Positions 5,872 to 13,829 of a stretch of 20,529 nucleotides of DNA are shown here, in pieces. The stretch is from JAPLZH01 sp964450345 (GTDB lineage: Bacteria > Patescibacteriota > Minisyncoccia > Phycocordibacterales > PALSA-1337). A model generated the notes under the pieces. It had not been told where the DNA came from. It did no database searches and worked only from the letters and a program-made list of their open reading frames with translations. The stretch is from assembly GCA_964450345.1 (NCBI GenBank), contig CAYVEL010000013.1, positions 1-20,529 of the forward strand. Reading direction: 5' to 3'. The position numbers and the translations under genes are program-made. Positions within the stretch are counted from its first letter, which is position 1. Each line of letters starts with the position of its first letter.

Positions 5872-8550
5872 GTGACTAATATGCCACCATTAAAAAATTT
5901 TACAACTAAAGCAAAAGAAGTAATAAAGAAAGCACATGAGATTGCTATTGAAAGAGCACAGAATCATGTTAATTCAACGCACCTTTTAGCTGCGTTAATG
6001 CTTCAAGAAGAGAGTCTACCTGTATCTGTTTTAGAAAGAATGGAAGTAGATGTGATGAATCTTACTGATCATATAATGGAAAGTATTGAAATCCCTGCGG
6101 AAGCTGGTTCTACCATGTCTCCTTCATATCAAATATATCTAACTCAGGATTTAGCTCAGATTTTAGAACAGAGTGCACGCGAGGCTATCGCTCTTAAAGA
6201 TGATTTTATTTCTACAGAACATTTACTTTTAGCATTTTTCGAAATTAATTCTCCAGCAAAAGATATACTAGCTAGATTTAAGGTTACCAAGGATGAAATG
6301 TTAAAAGTTCTAGAAGAATTTAGACAGAATAAAGATTTAGGAGGAGAAAAGCCAAAAAAGTTTAAAATGCTTACTAAGTACACTAGAGATTTAACAGCTC
6401 TAGCTCGTGCTAATAAAATAGATCCTGTTATTGGAAGAGATTCAGAAATTCTAAGAATGATTCAAATTCTTTCTAGAAGAACAAAAAATAATCCTATATT
6501 AATTGGTGAGGCGGGAGTAGGAAAAACCGCTATTGCTGAAGGTCTTGCCATTAGAATTGCTCAAGGCGATGTTCCAGAGTCATTGAAAGATAAAGAACTA
6601 GTATCACTCGATCTAGGTCTTTTGGTTGCGGGTACGAAGTATCGTGGAGAATTCGAAGAGCGTTTGAAGAATTTGTTAAAAGAAATAGAACGTTCTGAAG
6701 GTAAAATTATTTTATTTATTGATGAGATTCATACTCTAGTTGGTGCTGGTGCTTCTGAGGGTTCAATGGATGCATCTAATATGCTTAAGCCAGCTCTATC
6801 CAGAGGTGAGCTTCGCGCTATAGGTGCTACAACTCTTCGTGAGTATCAGAAATATATTGAGAAGGATCCAGCCCTTACTCGTAGATTCCAGCCAGTTCAT
6901 GTTGTAGAGCCTTCTATTGATGATGCTATTGCTATATTAAGAGGATTAAAAGAGAGATATGAGTTATTCCATGGCGTTCATATTACAGATGATTCTATTG
7001 TGACTGCTGTGAATCTTTCATCTAGATATATCAGTGATAGATTCTTACCTGATAAGACAGTGGATTTAATCGATGAGGCGGCTTCTGCTTTAAAAATTTC
7101 TCTTGAAAATATGCCACCAAAGTTAGAAGAATCTAGAAGAAAGGTGATGCGTTTAGAAATTGAGAAGGAAGCTCTTAAGAAAGAGACTGATAAAACTGCT
7201 AAAGATAGAATTAAAAAGATTGATGAAGAAGTTGCAAACATTAAAGAACAGAATGAAGAATTAGAACTTAAGTGGAAGAATGAAAAAGAAATAATTACTG
7301 AAATTAAACAGATTAAGAAAGATCTTGAATCTGCGCGTATTGAATCTGAAAAGGCAGAAGCTAGTGTAGATTTAGCTAAAGCAGCGGAGATTAGATATGG
7401 CAGAATTCCTGCGCTTGAAAAAGATTTAGAAAATAAATCTAAAAAGCTAAAGAAATTACAGGTTTCAAGACGTATTCTAAAAGAAGAAGTAACAGGTCAG
7501 GATATTGCTGATGTTGTTTCTCGTTGGACAGGTATTCCAGTTTCTAGAATGCTTGAAGAAGAGCTCGCAAAACTTGGTCGTATGGAAGACGAACTAAAGA
7601 AGAGGATTATTGGTCAGAATGAGGCGGTTAAGAAAATATCCGATACTATTAAGCGTTCGCGCGCCGGCATTTCAGATCCTAACAAGCCTATCGGCTCATT
7701 CTTATTCCTAGGTCCTACCGGAGTAGGAAAGACAGAGTTAACTAAGTCACTTTCAGAATTCTTATTTAATGATGAGAAGGCGCTTATTAGAATAGACATG
7801 TCTGAGTATATGGAGAAGCATGCTGTTTCTAAGCTTGTCGGTGCTCCTCCTGGATATGTTGGATACGATGAGGGTGGAGGTCTTACAGAACTTGTTCGCC
7901 ACAGACCTTATAGTGTTATTCTTTTTGATGAAATAGAAAAGGCACATCCTGAAGTGTTTAATATACTTCTTCAGGTTCTTGATAATGGTCGCTTAACTGA
8001 TTCTAAGGGACGCGTAGTTAACTTCAAAAATACTGTAATTATTATGACTTCGAATATCGGAGCACAGTATATTGATAGAATGCAGAAACTCGGATTCGAT
8101 AGCGATAATTCTACTAAGGGTGTTTACGAAGATGTGAAGGTTAAAGTTATGTCTAGTTTGAAGGATTACTTTAAACCAGAATTCTTGAATAGAATTGACG
8201 ATATCATCCTGTTTAATGTTCTATCTCCAGAAGCTATTAAGGATATTGTAAGAATTCAGATTAATCAGGTTAAGAAACGTCTAGCAGAAAAGGATATTAA
8301 TATAAATGTTTCAGAAGCAGTTATAGAATTCTTAGCTAAAGAAGGATATAACCCTCAATACGGTGCTAGACCTCTAAAGAGGCTAATACAGGATAAGATT
8401 CTCACTCCTGTAGCTTCTCTAATGATTTCTCAGGGTGTAATGATTGGTGGAAATATTGATATTGGATTTAAGAATAATGACTTTACTTTTGAGGTTAAGA
8501 AAGGGAAGAAGAAAGAAAATAAAGAATTGTCATCTGTATTGACTAAATAG
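5872..8550 (+). CDS. clpB: ClpB protein disaggregase (Hsp100)
   Basis: 892 residues. ClpB is a hexameric AAA+ machine that pulls proteins out of aggregates together with DnaK. Domains in order: Clp-N double repeat (about 8-155); AAA1 with Walker A GEAGVGKT (212-219), pore loop KYRGEFEER (256-264) and Walker B LFIDE (281-285); a long coiled-coil middle domain (about 412-530) with the RIPALEKDLE segment typical of ClpB; AAA2 with Walker A GPTGVGKT (614-621), pore loop GYVG (661-664), Walker B ILFDE (683-687) and sensor-2 GARPLKR. The full-length middle domain separates it from ClpC and ClpA. The chosen GTG lies 5 nt after a -10 box and would be leaderless; the ATG at 5881 is the alternative and loses only three residues. 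The last codons overlap the promoter of the next RNA gene. Confidence 0.96.
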   Translation: MTNMPPLKNFTTKAKEVIKKAHEIAIERAQNHVNSTHLLAALMLQEESLPVSVLERMEVDVMNLTDHIMESIEIPAEAGSTMSPSYQIYLTQDLAQILEQSAREAIALKDDFISTEHLLLAFFEINSPAKDILARFKVTKDEMLKVLEEFRQNKDLGGEKPKKFKMLTKYTRDLTALARANKIDPVIGRDSEILRMIQILSRRTKNNPILIGEAGVGKTAIAEGLAIRIAQGDVPESLKDKELVSLDLGLLVAGTKYRGEFEERLKNLLKEIERSEGKIILFIDEIHTLVGAGASEGSMDASNMLKPALSRGELRAIGATTLREYQKYIEKDPALTRRFQPVHVVEPSIDDAIAILRGLKERYELFHGVHITDDSIVTAVNLSSRYISDRFLPDKTVDLIDEAASALKISLENMPPKLEESRRKVMRLEIEKEALKKETDKTAKDRIKKIDEEVANIKEQNEELELKWKNEKEIITEIKQIKKDLESARIESEKAEASVDLAKAAEIRYGRIPALEKDLENKSKKLKKLQVSRRILKEEVTGQDIADVVSRWTGIPVSRMLEEELAKLGRMEDELKKRIIGQNEAVKKISDTIKRSRAGISDPNKPIGSFLFLGPTGVGKTELTKSLSEFLFNDEKALIRIDMSEYMEKHAVSKLVGAPPGYVGYDEGGGLTELVRHRPYSVILFDEIEKAHPEVFNILLQVLDNGRLTDSKGRVVNFKNTVIIMTSNIGAQYIDRMQKLGFDSDNSTKGVYEDVKVKVMSSLKDYFKPEFLNRIDDIILFNVLSPEAIKDIVRIQINQVKKRLAEKDININVSEAVIEFLAKEGYNPQYGARPLKRLIQDKILTPVASLMISQGVMIGGNIDIGFKNNDFTFEVKKGKKKENKELSSVLTK

Positions 8551-8566
8551 TTTCTAGAGGTATTAT
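8539..8566 (+). promoter_or_regulatory. Strong promoter of the unclassified ncRNA, inside the end of clpB
   Basis: -35 TTGACT (8539-8544), 16-nt spacer, -10 TATTAT (8561-8566). The -35 box lies in the last clpB codons. Predicted transcription start is about 8572-8574, exactly where the closing helix of the RNA begins. Confidence 0.75.
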
Positions 8567-8571
8567 AAAAA

Positions 8572-8918
8572 ACGGTAAAGGTAGTCTGTTAGGACTCTCG
8601 TGGTTCGTCCATTAACGGGAGTCTTAATATGATTAAAGGGTAGGTCTGTCTAAAAACAGGCTTTTCTCTTTGTAAACAAAGACTTATCGAGCGGATACTG
8701 AGATAGTAAGTTGTGTACGCTCGGAAGAAGAGTGTGTAGAACTAGGTCCTGCTCCGTGGGTACCACGACCCATTGGACTGAATGCTTGTCTGTAATAGGT
8801 GATTTTTTAAGCTCATGTTTTGTTTGTCACTTGTTACGAAGGTGGGCAGCTCAAATGCTTTGTTTATTATTTTTTACTGTCATTGAGGGTTGCTGGATGT
8901 GGCCAGCACCCTTTTTTA
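8572..8918 (+). ncRNA. Unclassified structured RNA of about 350 nt
   Basis: This stretch has its own promoter and terminator and no credible protein gene. It folds densely: a closing helix ACGGTAAA/TTTACTGT (8572-8579 with 8873-8880, one G-U), a 10-bp hairpin (8591-8600 with 8616-8625), a 6-bp hairpin (8644-8649 with 8656-8661), TCTTTG/CAAAGA (8667-8672 with 8677-8682), CGAGCG/CGCTCG (8688-8693 with 8718-8723) with an inner TACT/AGTA hairpin, and a nested hairpin GGTCC/GGACT plus CGTGG/CCACG (8745-8779). The last helix can instead form TGGGT/ACCCA. A 16-18 nt motif is imperfectly repeated (8810-8825 and 8848-8865). I compared it by eye with tmRNA, RNase P RNA, SRP RNA and 6S RNA and found none of their hallmark motifs. 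Class and role are unknown. Confidence 0.7.
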
Positions 8919-8920
8919 TT
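8887..8920 (+). terminator. Intrinsic terminator of the ncRNA
   Basis: Stem TGCTGG/CCAGCA (8891-8896 with 8903-8908) extended by GGG/CCC with a bulged T, 6-nt loop, then TTTTTT and ATTTT. Confidence 0.88.
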
Positions 8921-8930
8921 TTGGTTAATC

Positions 8931-8959
8931 TTGCTTCTTATTTGTTTTTAGGATAATAT
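8931..8959 (+). promoter_or_regulatory. Promoter for tRNA-Tyr
   Basis: -35-like TTGCTT (8931-8936), 17-nt spacer, -10 TAATAT (8954-8959), 16 nt before the tRNA. It lies after the ncRNA terminator, so tRNA-Tyr is likely a separate unit. Confidence 0.5.
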
Positions 8960-8975
8960 TTTAGAGTTCTTTTAT

Positions 8976-9062
8976 GCGTAGGTGGCGGAGTGGTCAATCG
9001 CAGCAGACTGTAAATCTGTCGCCCTTCGGGCTACGTAGGTTCAAATCCTACCCTACGCACCA
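8976..9062 (+). tRNA. tRNA-Tyr (GUA), CCA encoded
   Basis: Class II cloverleaf: acceptor GCGTAGG/CCTACGC, anticodon stem CAGA/TCTG with loop containing GTA, variable arm with a TTCG loop (GCCCTTCGGGC), T-loop TTCAAAT. Discriminator A and an encoded CCA (9060-9062). Confidence 0.95.
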
Positions 9063-9064
9063 TA

Positions 9065-9130
9065 AAAACAGAAAGACCTTGTTTTATTGAGACGATTGTA
9101 AGTCTCTATAAAACAAGGTCTTTCCGTTTT
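9065..9130. terminator. Very long near-perfect hairpin between tRNA-Tyr and alr
   Basis: Two 29-nt arms (9065-9093 and 9102-9130) pair with only two mismatches around an 8-nt loop. The arm ends in TTTT on the plus strand and, by symmetry, in TTTT on the minus strand, so it can act as a two-way terminator for tRNA-Tyr and alr. The stem is much longer than the 6-12 bp of the other terminators here, so it may have another role, for example an RNase III substrate. Confidence 0.65.
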
Positions 9131-9183
9131 ACAGATATAAGATTTGAATATTTATAAAAAATAAAATATCTCGGTTATCAAAT

Positions 9184-10338
9184 CTAAATTACATTTCTGC
9201 GGATTTGAGTTGGGAAGTGGACAGATACTTCATAGCCTATAATTCCGGATTCCTCGCACAGTTTAACTATGCTGTTTATGGAGTTTTTATCTGAGGAAAT
9301 TGTGCTTATTACGTTAACCTTAGTGTTTAGTTCTGCTTCAGGAATATCCGTTATATCTATAGTGGTTATATTCATTGATACGCGACCTATTATCGGTGCG
9401 AATTTATCATTGATTTTTACGAAACCTCTATTGGATAATCTCCTATCTATACCCTCATAATATCCCATTGGGATTGTGGCTATACGCATATCTTTAGGTG
9501 CTTTGAATGTTACTCCGTATCCTACGCCTTGGTCTTTTTTAATCTTTTTTATGGAAGAAATCTGGGTATTTACTTCTAATACTGGTTTTAAATTAACCAT
9601 ATTATCTATTGTTCCACCTGTTTTAAGACCGTATAATCCTAATCCTAATCTATAAGTGTTCGCATGTATTTTATCTTTAAAGGCGAATCCAGCAGTAGCA
9701 CAAGCATGGAAGAATTTAATAAAAGGTTTGCGACCTTGAACTTTAAGTACACAGGTATTCCATCTGTCTATTTGTTCTAAAGTGTATCCAAAATCATCGG
9801 CATTATCTGCATCTGAAAAATGTGTACATATTCCTTCTAATTCTATATTAACTATTTGGTCTAAAATATCTAAAGCCTCGTCTAATTCTTCGGGGAATAT
9901 TCCTTGGCGGGACATACCGGTGTCTATCTTAAGGTGTATTTTAACTCGATCTTTTACCTTTTTAAGGTGCTTTAGCATATCTAAACTAGTAATAGTTATA
10001 GCTATGTCTCTGGCTTTTATTTTTTCGATATTTTCTAGGGGTGTGTATCCAATAATTAGTATATGAGATAAAACCCCAGCCATTCTTAGATTAATTGCTT
10101 CAAATATTGCATCAACTACTATAAAAGGGGGATTTAAATCGTCTATTATTTTTCCAACTTCTATTAGTCCGTGACCATAAGCATTGCTTTTAAGTACAGG
10201 ACACACTGTGCTACTTTCTAAGACTCTGCAAAATTCTTTGTAGTTATGATTTATATTGTTTTTATAAATATTAGCGGTAATAAGAGATACATGACTATTA
10301 CCAATCTTATTTCTAAACCATTGTAGGAATTTAAACAT
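9184..10338 (-). CDS. alr: Alanine racemase
   Basis: 384 residues from the chosen ATG. The PLP enzyme interconverts L- and D-alanine for peptidoglycan. The PLP Lys50 is in VLKSNAYGHG; the region KIDTGMSRQG (137-146) holds the Lys that is carbamylated in other racemases; the substrate-side catalytic Tyr274 is in GVGYGVTF; IPMGYYEGIDRRLSNRG and GRVSMN complete the C-terminal beta-domain. The frame continues upstream to a TTG codon at 10356, but a perfect TATAAT box (10345-10350) lies inside that extension and ends 6 nt before the ATG at 10338. I therefore choose the ATG and predict a leaderless message. It stands alone, convergent with tRNA-Tyr and divergent from the 947-residue surface protein gene. 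Confidence 0.92.
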   Translation of the reverse strand: MFKFLQWFRNKIGNSHVSLITANIYKNNINHNYKEFCRVLESSTVCPVLKSNAYGHGLIEVGKIIDDLNPPFIVVDAIFEAINLRMAGVLSHILIIGYTPLENIEKIKARDIAITITSLDMLKHLKKVKDRVKIHLKIDTGMSRQGIFPEELDEALDILDQIVNIELEGICTHFSDADNADDFGYTLEQIDRWNTCVLKVQGRKPFIKFFHACATAGFAFKDKIHANTYRLGLGLYGLKTGGTIDNMVNLKPVLEVNTQISSIKKIKKDQGVGYGVTFKAPKDMRIATIPMGYYEGIDRRLSNRGFVKINDKFAPIIGRVSMNITTIDITDIPEAELNTKVNVISTISSDKNSINSIVKLCEESGIIGYEVSVHFPTQIRRNVI

Positions 10339-10344
10339 GTATTG

Positions 10345-10350
10345 ATTATA
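10345..10350 (-). promoter_or_regulatory. -10 box of alr (leaderless)
   Basis: A perfect TATAAT on the minus strand, 6 nt before the ATG. The -35 region is poor. Confidence 0.65.
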
Positions 10351-10463
10351 TCGCAATTTAACTATAGTAACAGGGGCCTATTTACTCTTATCAACATTAA
10401 TTATTTAAACGCTGTTTAAATGATATATAATTAAAAGTAATTATAGAACAATTAATTAAAAAT

Positions 10464-13307
10464 ATGTTTAAAACCTTTAAAAAGTTCTCGGTATTTGTTT
10501 TTGTAGTTTTGGTCTTAATAATTGCATCAACAGGTATATCTAGAGGCGAGGAGCAAGAAGATAATTCTTCTGGTCAATTGGTGGCTACAATAAATATCTA
10601 TGACGCCAAGCTCGTTTCTCAGGAAAATAATAAATTCAATATCTCTTTCGATATCTCAAATAGAGAGGGTGTACAGACTGATGTTAAATACTCTGCTTTA
10701 TTAATAGATTCTAGTGGATCTGTTATAGACCAGAAAGTTTTTGATGATTCATTGAATTTTTCAGGATCACAAACGATTCATAGAAATGTATCTTATATAG
10801 TACCTAGTTCAATTTCGGGTGATTATAAATTATGGGTTGAGAGCAGAAATAGTAAGGGTTTATCTCTAGGTTTAACATATATAACTGATGTAAAAATTAG
10901 TTCAGATGCTACAGAATATGTAAAAATATTAACAAGTGATTGTTATCTGAGTGTTAGAGGTGAGGCTACTGCTACTAAATACTCTATAGAACAGGGGGTT
11001 GATATTGATCCTAAAGAAACAATACTATTGAATTGTCCATTACAGAGTAAGCTTTCAGCTGATACCAAGTTCAGTACATCTTTTGTAACTAGAACAGGTA
11101 CTGCTTTCGGTGATGCTGTTTCTACAGATGATAAAAATACTATAGTTTTAGTTAAGAATGGTAATCAAAATTTATCTTTAGAATTACCAAAGGCAAAAAA
11201 TCCACAGGCTTACGATATATCTTTTAATTTAATTTCTCTAGATAAAACTCTAAGTTCTAATAATGTTAAGGTTCACTATGTTTTACAAGGTGAAAGCGGA
11301 TCAATTCAGAACGTTATTTTCAATAAGACATCATATTTAGCTGGAGAAATGGCTAGAGCTAAAATATTCTGGTCTGGCTCAGCAGATAACTTTTTGGGAG
11401 CAAGAATAAAACAAGCTAGCGCTGTAAATAATGTTGTTATCGATATTAAGATGTTTGATAGTAAGGGTTTGGTTTGTGGAGAAAAGAAAAATTATTCAAT
11501 AGCAGCAAATCAGGTTTTGTTTATCGTTGATATACCAGTTGCTAATGATTGTGATCAGCCAGAAGTTGGAATTGTTTTAAGTTCTAAGACTGATAGCGGA
11601 AAACAAATAATATTAGACAGTAATAATATTAAGGTTAAATCAGATATACAGGAAAATAATGAAATAAGCAGAGAAGATGAACAGATGGCTATCGTTGTCG
11701 GTTCGATTGCATTCGCTACAATTGTTGTTCTTTTAGCGATAGCAATACTTTTGATAGTGATAAAATTAAAGAACTTTAGAGCCTCAAAAGTTATTATACT
11801 TATAATTGCTGGTATCACAGGATTTTCAATGAGTTCAGATAAGGTTCTAGCTGATACATATGTTTATAAGGTTGAACACGTTCATCTCACTTATACTGTA
11901 AATATGAATAAAGCTGCATATACACCAGATGAAGATGTCGGTGTTAGTGGTTCTATGGAAGGTACTGCTTGTCATAACTGGTTATATAATGCTGGTATTA
12001 ATAATGTAAAAATAGGAAGCGCTGGTACAGGTCAGGTTCTTTTGGGTCTTGTGGATTCTTCTAATGCACACAATGCTTTCAATATAGCTTCATACGGTCA
12101 TGTTACTTTAAAAGCCCCAGCTAGTTCTGGTAAATATATGCTGTTCGCTACCGATTACGCTGCATTTGAGAATGGTAAAGGGGCAGCAATTAGTAGTACT
12201 AGAAAGATTCCTTTTGTTGTTGGAGGATATGTAATTACTGCTAAGACTAAAAATATAGGTGGAAATATAGATCCTAGTGGCTTAGTTGGAGTAGTAGACG
12301 GGGCTTCACAAAAATTTAATTTTAGTTTTAATCCAGGTTTTAAAATTAATGAATTAATTGTCGATGGCGCAACACAAGATATAGAAACTAGTTATACATT
12401 CGATAATGTTGTAGAAGATCATAGTATCGAGGTGGGATTTGGAAGAAATAGAGCACCATCAACACCCGAGATTACTGGACCAACTATTGGTGAGGCTGGA
12501 AATCTGTATTCTTTTAATTTTAAGTCTGTTGATCCCGATGGTGATAAAATTAAATATTTAGTTCAGTGGAATGGAGATATTTTCCACGGTGGTCAGTTTA
12601 CTTCTGTTCCTAGTGAAGGATACGTTGATTCTGACACAACCGAGATAGGTTCTTATCTATGGGGTAAGAGTGGTAAAAAAATAATAGGTGTAAAGGCTGT
12701 TGATGAATTCGGTATGGAATCTGGAATAGCAAGATTTAATATCAACTTAACTGAAACCAGAACGTTTACTCCTAATCTATATGTTAGAGAAAGTGGAACA
12801 AGAGAATATAGTTCTGAAAGAGACGGTACGTTTGAATTTGAATCAGATGTTCCTGTTAAAGTGGATTTGAAGTACGATATAGATTTTGCGGGTGTTGATT
12901 CAAATCGTAATTATTCTTGTAATCTATATATAGATGATGCTAGCAAGACTCTAGTTTATGTGCCTGGTGTAAATAGTGGAGAATACTATAGAGGTGTTAT
13001 AGATAATGTTATTCAAGACCCAGATATTACAAGAACATATGTTTATGAGTGTGAGAATAAATCTACACTAGAAACGAAGAAAACTACCGCTACTGTAGTC
13101 GTTAGAAGTAGTCTTGTAGACCCTTGTGCGGATGGATCATGTGGTGGCGGAGGTGGCGGTGTAGACGATCCTATGTCATGTAGTTCTCCAAAAGTGTTTG
13201 ATGTTACAAATAATGCATGTATTTGTCCTTCGGATAAGTATATTACTATAGGTACCGAACCAAATACTACATGTAGAGCTATAGGGGGTACTACAATAGA
13301 AAGATAG
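10464..13307 (+). CDS. Large surface protein with Ig-like domains and an internal second signal-like segment
   Basis: 947 residues, no orthologue recognised. Residues 1-28 are a signal peptide (basic start, hydrophobic core, cut near SRG-EE). Residues 29-405 look like tandem beta-sandwich domains. A transmembrane helix follows (about 408-434), then a short basic loop and a second hydrophobic segment (441-456) ending in VLA-DT (461-465), which looks like a second signal peptidase site. The second outer half has a bacterial B-repeat-type domain (about 588-659, with the NPGFKINELIVDG pattern), an Ig/cadherin-like domain with SVDPDGDKI (688-696), more beta domains and a Cys-rich tail after a seven-Gly run (886-947). 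No sortase motif. The likely topology is outside-membrane-loop-membrane-outside. A TATAAT box at 10426-10431 is the likely -10; no Shine-Dalgarno is seen. rpmG follows. Confidence 0.8.
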   Translation: MFKTFKKFSVFVFVVLVLIIASTGISRGEEQEDNSSGQLVATINIYDAKLVSQENNKFNISFDISNREGVQTDVKYSALLIDSSGSVIDQKVFDDSLNFSGSQTIHRNVSYIVPSSISGDYKLWVESRNSKGLSLGLTYITDVKISSDATEYVKILTSDCYLSVRGEATATKYSIEQGVDIDPKETILLNCPLQSKLSADTKFSTSFVTRTGTAFGDAVSTDDKNTIVLVKNGNQNLSLELPKAKNPQAYDISFNLISLDKTLSSNNVKVHYVLQGESGSIQNVIFNKTSYLAGEMARAKIFWSGSADNFLGARIKQASAVNNVVIDIKMFDSKGLVCGEKKNYSIAANQVLFIVDIPVANDCDQPEVGIVLSSKTDSGKQIILDSNNIKVKSDIQENNEISREDEQMAIVVGSIAFATIVVLLAIAILLIVIKLKNFRASKVIILIIAGITGFSMSSDKVLADTYVYKVEHVHLTYTVNMNKAAYTPDEDVGVSGSMEGTACHNWLYNAGINNVKIGSAGTGQVLLGLVDSSNAHNAFNIASYGHVTLKAPASSGKYMLFATDYAAFENGKGAAISSTRKIPFVVGGYVITAKTKNIGGNIDPSGLVGVVDGASQKFNFSFNPGFKINELIVDGATQDIETSYTFDNVVEDHSIEVGFGRNRAPSTPEITGPTIGEAGNLYSFNFKSVDPDGDKIKYLVQWNGDIFHGGQFTSVPSEGYVDSDTTEIGSYLWGKSGKKIIGVKAVDEFGMESGIARFNINLTETRTFTPNLYVRESGTREYSSERDGTFEFESDVPVKVDLKYDIDFAGVDSNRNYSCNLYIDDASKTLVYVPGVNSGEYYRGVIDNVIQDPDITRTYVYECENKSTLETKKTTATVVVRSSLVDPCADGSCGGGGGGVDDPMSCSSPKVFDVTNNACICPSDKYITIGTEPNTTCRAIGGTTIER

Positions 13308-13317
13308 TCTGTAAGAG

Positions 13318-13346
13318 TTGATTTTATTACGATATTAAGTTATATT
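13318..13346 (+). promoter_or_regulatory. Promoter of rpmG (leaderless)
   Basis: -35 TTGATT (13318-13323), 17-nt spacer, -10 TATATT (13341-13346), then 7 nt to the ATG. One of the clearest leaderless arrangements in the window. Confidence 0.75.
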
Positions 13347-13353
13347 ATTTCCT

Positions 13354-13509
13354 ATGTCACAAGATTCAATGATTATTTTAAGGAATAAGGAGACCGGTGA
13401 GTTCTACTTCACTAGAAAGAATAAGAAGAAGGTGGAGAAGAAGATCGAGCTTAAGAAGTATAGTGCTAAACTTAAGAAGCATATTACTTTCAAGGAAGCT
13501 AAGAAATAA
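13354..13509 (+). CDS. rpmG: Large-subunit ribosomal protein bL33
   Basis: 51 residues. bL33 sits near the E site of the 50S subunit. The sequence follows the family pattern: a beta-strand start (MIILRN), ETGEFYFTRKNKKK matching the ETGxxYxTxKNKR block, then ELKKYSAKLKKHITFKEAK matching ELKKYdPxLrKHvxFKE at the C-terminus. The zinc-binding cysteines found in some bL33 proteins are absent. The start is set by a promoter whose -10 box ends 7 nt before the ATG. A strong terminator follows and then tRNA-Trp. In many bacteria rpmG is followed by tRNA-Trp, secE and nusG; here a small unknown membrane peptide takes the place of secE. Confidence 0.9.
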   Translation: MSQDSMIILRNKETGEFYFTRKNKKKVEKKIELKKYSAKLKKHITFKEAKK

Positions 13510-13531
13510 TTTTTAACTTTTAAGTATTCTC

Positions 13532-13562
13532 AGAAAAGGCCCTTTTCGGGCCTTTTCTCTTT
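13532..13562 (+). terminator. Intrinsic terminator of rpmG
   Basis: Perfect 11-bp stem AGAAAAGGCCC/GGGCCTTTTCT (13532-13542 with 13548-13558), 5-nt loop, T-rich tail. Confidence 0.92.
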
Positions 13563-13633
13563 TAAATTAAGTATTTTAATGCTAGAATGTTAGACATGTT
13601 AATTTAGTGTTCTTTATGTTTTAAGTGCTGTTA

Positions 13634-13708
13634 GGGCCTGTAGTTTCAATGGTAAAACATCGGTCTCCAAAACCGCGGTTCCCAGTTCGAGTCTGGGCGG
13701 GCCCGCCA
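13634..13708 (+). tRNA. tRNA-Trp (CCA), CCA tail encoded
   Basis: Acceptor GGGCCTG/CGGGCCC (one G-U), D-arm GTTT/AAAC, anticodon loop CTCCAAA (anticodon CCA), T-arm CCCAG/CTGGG with loop TTCGAGT, discriminator G as usual for tRNA-Trp, and an encoded CCA (13706-13708). The first anticodon-stem pair (27-43) is a U-C mismatch and the variable loop is only 4 nt. Confidence 0.95.
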
Positions 13709-13717
13709 AAAATACTT

Positions 13718-13746
13718 TTGACTTATATTAAAAAACATGGTAATAT
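13718..13746 (+). promoter_or_regulatory. Promoter of the 43-residue membrane peptide
   Basis: -35 TTGACT (13718-13723), 17-nt spacer, -10 TAATAT (13741-13746). Predicted start near 13753 gives a leader of about 77 nt, which includes a small hairpin AATGAT-cgt-ATCATT. Confidence 0.75.
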
Positions 13747-13829
13747 CTACCACGTAGTTTTGAATGTTTTTAGCGTAATGATCGTATCATTGTGCTTTTT
13801 GAAAAGTAAAAAATTAGGAGTGCCAAACT

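Noticed and set aside
8745..8779. A T-box riboswitch (GGGTACCACG resembles the T-box GGGTGGTACCGCG)
   Set aside because: The match is partial and palindromic, no specifier-loop stem I or antiterminator arrangement is evident, and a tRNA rather than a synthetase gene follows.
8572..8918. RNase P RNA, tmRNA, SRP RNA or 6S RNA
   Set aside because: By eye I find no P4/CR motifs of RNase P, no tRNA-like ends or tag frame of tmRNA, no GGAAGGAAGCA-type SRP loop and no convincing 6S central bubble. A covariance-model search is needed to exclude divergent forms.
8711..8956. An 81-residue open frame on the plus strand
   Set aside because: It covers the ncRNA hairpins and the terminator, has a Cys/Trp-rich unnatural composition and no ribosome binding site.
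10339..10356. An earlier TTG start for alr
   Set aside because: The six extra codons contain a perfect TATAAT box and are not part of the racemase fold.
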